NCBI GenBank assembly: GCA_964036295.1
Contig: OZ038467.1
Coordinates: 5,697,001 to 5,761,000 of the forward strand
Direction of reading: 5' to 3'
Origin: Plumapathes pennacea
Lineage: Eukaryota > Cnidaria > Anthozoa > Antipatharia > Myriopathidae
Length of the DNA: 64,000 bases
Position 1 is the stretch's first letter. Each line of letters starts with the position of its first letter. Both the position numbers and the translations under genes were made by a program. Below, in pieces: positions 60,501 to 64,000 of the stretch. Below the pieces are notes generated by a model, which searched no databases, was not told the origin of the DNA, and saw only the letters and a program-made list of their open reading frames with translations.

Positions 60501-61342
60501 GACTGCCCTATTCCAGACCAAAGAGACAAAATATATACCCTATTTCAGGCTAAAATGCTTGAAAACGATACCCGTTGGAGCGGCACATACCTATATGACT
60601 TATATATGGAAGTAAAGTACCCACCCCTCAACACCTTACCCGGGACAACTAAGGGGTACTCGAATATCAAAATTGCAAACATTTTCCAAAAAGGTAGCGC
60701 AAAAATGTATATATGTCATTCTCTCGGCGTATTCAAAATTTTTTTTCAGTTGGGCAAGCCAACTGTTTGAGTTAATAATAATACAGAGGATTATCTATCA
60801 ATTAAGTTTGAGGACAATTGTAATGTTTATGATTAAAGATATTAACTAATCCCAGGCATAATGTGCCAAGGTTCGACGTCAGCCAGTATGAGAACTGTCT
60901 ATTTCAGACCCAACTTTGGCTTAAGGGAAGCCAGCTGTTGAGACAGAGAGAGTGCCGTTAGGAAGAAAAGTTCAAATTTACATCGAGAAAGTAACAAAAT
61001 ATTAAAAGCGACGAACTAACACTTACACTTGCAAAAAAACAAACAAACAAACAAAAAAGAAACACGTTGACTAAAAACCACTGGAGCAGTTTCCGACTGA
61101 CTACTGAAAGTAATCGTGTAATTGCTTTGGTTTTGCGTTCCCTGCACTTTTTGATTGGTCCAAACCAGTATGGAAGCATTCTCGACCAATCGGGAACACG
61201 TCAAGCAGAACCCTTTAATGATCTATTCCACGCAGGCAACGTGTTCGCTTACGAGAGGTTTCACTAATAGTAACTTACTGAAGAATCAATCAGTGGTCAC
61301 TCAGGGCTCATTATCAGAACAAAACAGCAGTACTTAACAAAA
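59509..61342. other. Intergenic region with A-runs and repeat fragments
   Basis: No supported gene. Two long A homopolymers lie at about 60016-60058 and 60459-60498. Fragments with TTCGTTATAAAGGGGTTCGT and GGGTTCCACAGT near 59678-59712 look like the end of a pogo-like element. Short open frames have no similarity I can recognise. Confidence 0.5.
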
Positions 61343-62789
61343 CTATACCTCGTTTTGCATGAGCTTTTTCCTTGCCAAACAAAATTGCGCCTCAGCCTGT
61401 AAAGAAACAGCGATAACCCCTTTATTGGTATACGTATTCATTGTGAACTGAACATTCTGAAGTTTTATTCTGAGCATTCTTCAGCTCCCTGGCCAAGCAT
61501 CGGGTAGCCTGCGTAGCGACGGGCTCTCCCGGGGAGGGGAGAGGAGGGAGTCAGGTCCTCCTCGCGCTCGGACTGGACCCCCTCCCCCTCCCCCCTCCGG
61601 GAGAGCCGCTACGCAGGCTAAATATCGGGTTGCTTATGGATCCTGATGAGTGTGGCACTTCACTCACCTTATCTCCAGCTGCCACAGCTCTCTGAGCCTT
61701 AGCTTGTTCTTTTGGTACTTTGGCTGCTATTTCACGGGCGTAATCTGACAAGAACACAACGTGAATCATTCTCTATCCGCAGTTCATATATATGTGATTT
61801 CTCGTATATAAATCGTATCAAGAACACAACAGTTAGTCAGTAGATTTGTAAGCTTCTCGTGTTAAAATTGAAGCAATCGTAAATTAATAATAATTTATGG
61901 ACTTTATAGAGCACAAATCTCGATTTGATAAAATGCCTATAATTGCAGCGAAATGCCAAAGCTGAGTTTTGTGCTACTGTACGATTGTAGAAAAAAAAAG
62001 AACTTTTACACGTCAATAAAGATAATTTGAAAAACAAAGAAAAGTATATTTACACGTCAATAAAGATAAATTTAAAAACAAGATAAAAACATTTACATGT
62101 CACTAAAGATCACTTAACGTAAAAAGAAAATGACAAAAATGATAAGTTACTGATATAAATAACTGTCGAAGGTGGAGATGATTTTGTTGATGACCAAACT
62201 ATGCATGCAGTTTAAAAACATGCAGTTTTTAAAACTTTGTATGGGAAAAAAGCTTTCAAATATCAGTCATACTTATTAAAGCACTCTTCTCTCCTCTAGA
62301 GAGCATCTTCTCCACTTCCTCGATCTTCTGTTGACATTGTTTACAGCGCAGCATCAGAGAGGGCGAGGTCATCTGTCCTTTGCTTCTCTGTGCTGCAATC
62401 TAAAGTGGCGACCAGGGATCAATTGGCCATTCCGCAGAGTCGTGCAAGAGTAATTAAGATGAATCAAATTGAAAAAAGTAAACCTGTCACAAGAAAGAGC
62501 ACATCCAAAGAGAGGCCTAGTGAAAACCTTTTTTTATGAAAATTTTCCAAGTTTCACTCGAGGCCACACTCAACAACAACAACAACAACAACAACTAATA
62601 ACGACGAAAACAAAAGACGCTACGAGGACAAACACTGGCGACGAACACGACAGTGAAAACTACCACGACAATAACTTTGAACACGAAAGCAATAAACAGC
62701 TAAATAAACAGCTAAAGGATTCTAGTACCTGCTTCTCGATTATCTGCTTTTCCATTTTCAGCACCTCTACACTTACAAGGTCATCAAGA
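61343..62789 (-). CDS. C-terminal part of a coiled-coil protein, 5' end beyond the window
   Basis: Four exons in coding order: 62789-62729, 62387-62273, 61744-61668, 61396-61343, all in phase. The visible 103 residues run LDDLVSVEVLKMEKQIIEKQ, then RSKGQMTSPSLMLRCKQCQQ, KIEEVEKMLSRGEKSALINY, AREIAAKVPKEQAKAQRAVA, AGDKAEAQFCLARKKLMQNE and V before a TAG. It is helical and charged. The ARKKLM ending after a helical hairpin recalls the tail of CC2D1/Lgd proteins, but I hold that only as a guess. The TAG falls within GAG|GTATAG, which could also be a splice donor, so a further 3' exon is possible. Exon 62387 uses the acceptor CACAG because the nearer GCAG breaks phase. Confidence 0.6.
61499..61630. 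mobile_element. Foldback miniature element
   Basis: Left arm TAGCCTGCGTAGCG then GGGCTCTCCCGG; right arm CCGGGAGAGCC then GCTACGCAGGCTA: near-perfect inverted repeat of about 25 bp with a GC-rich centre. ATCGGGT occurs just outside both ends (61499 and about 61624), possibly a target duplication. It lies in an intron of the 3' gene. Confidence 0.6.
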
Positions 62790-62929
62790 CTGTAAGAGAA
62801 GCAGGACTTGTTACAAACATTTAGTATTTGGCAAGCAATCACGTTAGAAGTTTTCTTTAATAGAGAATGATTCCCTGATGTAATCAAATGATCACTGTCG
62901 GTACCTAGTAACATAAACTACACTTACCA

Positions 62930-63690
62930 GTACACTATATCATACTACACTACATTATACTACACAATATCACACTACACTACACTGCACACTAACCCGA
63001 CATCAGACAAGACCACACAACTCTAACTATACACTACACAACACAACACCACACCACACTACATTGCATGCTAACCCTGCATCAGACAAGAACACACAAC
63101 TCTAACCATACAGTACCCAACGCCACACTACACTACATTGCATACTAACCCGACATCAGACAAGACCACACAAGTCTAACTATACGCTACACAACGCCAC
63201 ACTACACTACATTGCATACTAACCCGACATCAGACAAGACCACACAAGTCTAACTATACGCTACACAACGCCACACCACACTACATTGCATACTAACCCT
63301 ACATCAGACAAGACCACACAAGTCTAACTATACGCTACACAACGCCACACTACACTACATTGCATACTAACCCGACATCAGACAAGACCACACAAGTCTA
63401 ACTATACGCTACACAACGCCACACCACACTACATTGCATACTAACCCTACATCAGACAAGAACACACAAGTCTAACTATACGCTACACAACGCCACACTA
63501 CACTACATTGCATACTAACCCGACATCAGACAAGAATACACAACTAACTATACAGTACACAACGCCACACTACACTACATTGCATACTAACCCTACATCA
63601 GACAAGAATACACAACTCTAACTGTACACTACACAACACCACACTGCTATACACTACACGACACTCTTACACTACATTACCCAACACTAC
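62930..63690. repeat. 74-bp minisatellite, about nine units
   Basis: The marker GCATACTAACCC recurs with a spacing of 74 bp (63141, 63215, 63289, 63363, 63437, 63511, then 63583 at 72 bp), with diverged units at 62988 and 63067. Each unit contains CATCAGACAAGA and variants of CTACACTACATTG. Flanks degrade into CACTACA-rich DNA. No coding capacity. Confidence 0.9.
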
Positions 63691-64000
63691 ACCATATAAC
63701 TGCTGTGCTTGACACACACGACAAAAATGCAAAAAGAAAAAATACACTTATCAGTAAAGTAACTATATTTGAGTAATTTCGTATACAATAAAAAAGTGTA
63801 AAGATGGCAGCCCAAGTTGGAAAAAATATTTTTCCGGGGCAGCTTGCGAGAATTAGGACCTAAATGTTTGCTGTGCATCGGAAAAACCATCCGCGAGTCG
63901 GCCATTGGCCCTGTTGGTTTGGAGTTATACCACTACGAGGTACAAGTGAAATAAATTATCAGATTCTGTACAAGAACTAGTCACTGTAGTCAGTAGACAG
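63691..64000. other. Right edge, no feature seen
   Basis: Probably intron of the gene that runs off the right edge. I see no exon with acceptable splice sites. Confidence 0.4.

Noticed and set aside
62940..63690. CRISPR-like array of regular repeats
   Set aside because: The whole 74-bp unit repeats without unique spacers, and the genome is eukaryotic; it is a minisatellite.

Overview
This is eukaryotic, intron-rich DNA, most likely from an anthozoan cnidarian such as a stony coral. The support is: small phase-consistent GT-AG exons, dense MITE-like and low-complexity repeats, animal-specific ciliary and mitochondrial genes, and a counting-factor-associated-protein-D-like cysteine protease of a kind common in cnidarians. 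The species call is inference; the gene calls come from exon models assembled by hand, in which every internal junction keeps the reading frame.

Layout. VPS28 (ESCRT-I) lies on the minus strand at 1.4-4.5 kb, complete in ten exons. A CIMIP2C/FAM166C-like ciliary microtubule inner protein follows on the minus strand (5.5-6.7 kb) without its first exon. From 6.8 to 20.05 kb runs a complex repeat cluster: one inverted and several direct, partly deleted copies of multi-kilobase units. Each unit holds a long-TIR MITE and a 157-nt sequence that looks like a small structured RNA gene (TATA box about 33 nt upstream, nested stems, downstream T-run). A related single copy lies at 47.3 kb. A CIB1/CIB2-type calcium-binding protein gene (minus, 21.5-30.2 kb) contains a nearly intronless SLC7/CAT-type transporter gene on the opposite strand inside one intron. 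The CIB gene is head-to-head with a 22-exon coiled-coil gene resembling CCDC178 (plus, 30.4-40.6 kb); the 182-bp shared promoter holds a perfect CRE and an RFX X-box.

A nine-exon secreted papain-family protease (plus, 42.0-46.8 kb) has its full catalytic set. A large minus-strand gene at 47.8-53.1 kb encodes a 1134-residue protein ending in a RAD51-interaction motif, best described as RAD51AP2-like, with two SILK motifs and internal repeats. It is head-to-head with TMEM65 (plus, 53.5-56.1 kb) across a promoter with an E2F site. An OSER1-like gene (minus, 57.8-59.4 kb) has two perfect CREs at its start. The 3' end of a coiled-coil gene (minus, 61.3-62.8 kb) runs off the right edge behind a 74-bp minisatellite (62.9-63.7 kb).

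The neighbours do not form one pathway. They are ordinary housekeeping and ciliary animal genes with divergent promoter pairs. The least explained material is the repeat cluster at 6.8-20 kb and its snRNA-like sequence, which recurs at 47.3 kb.
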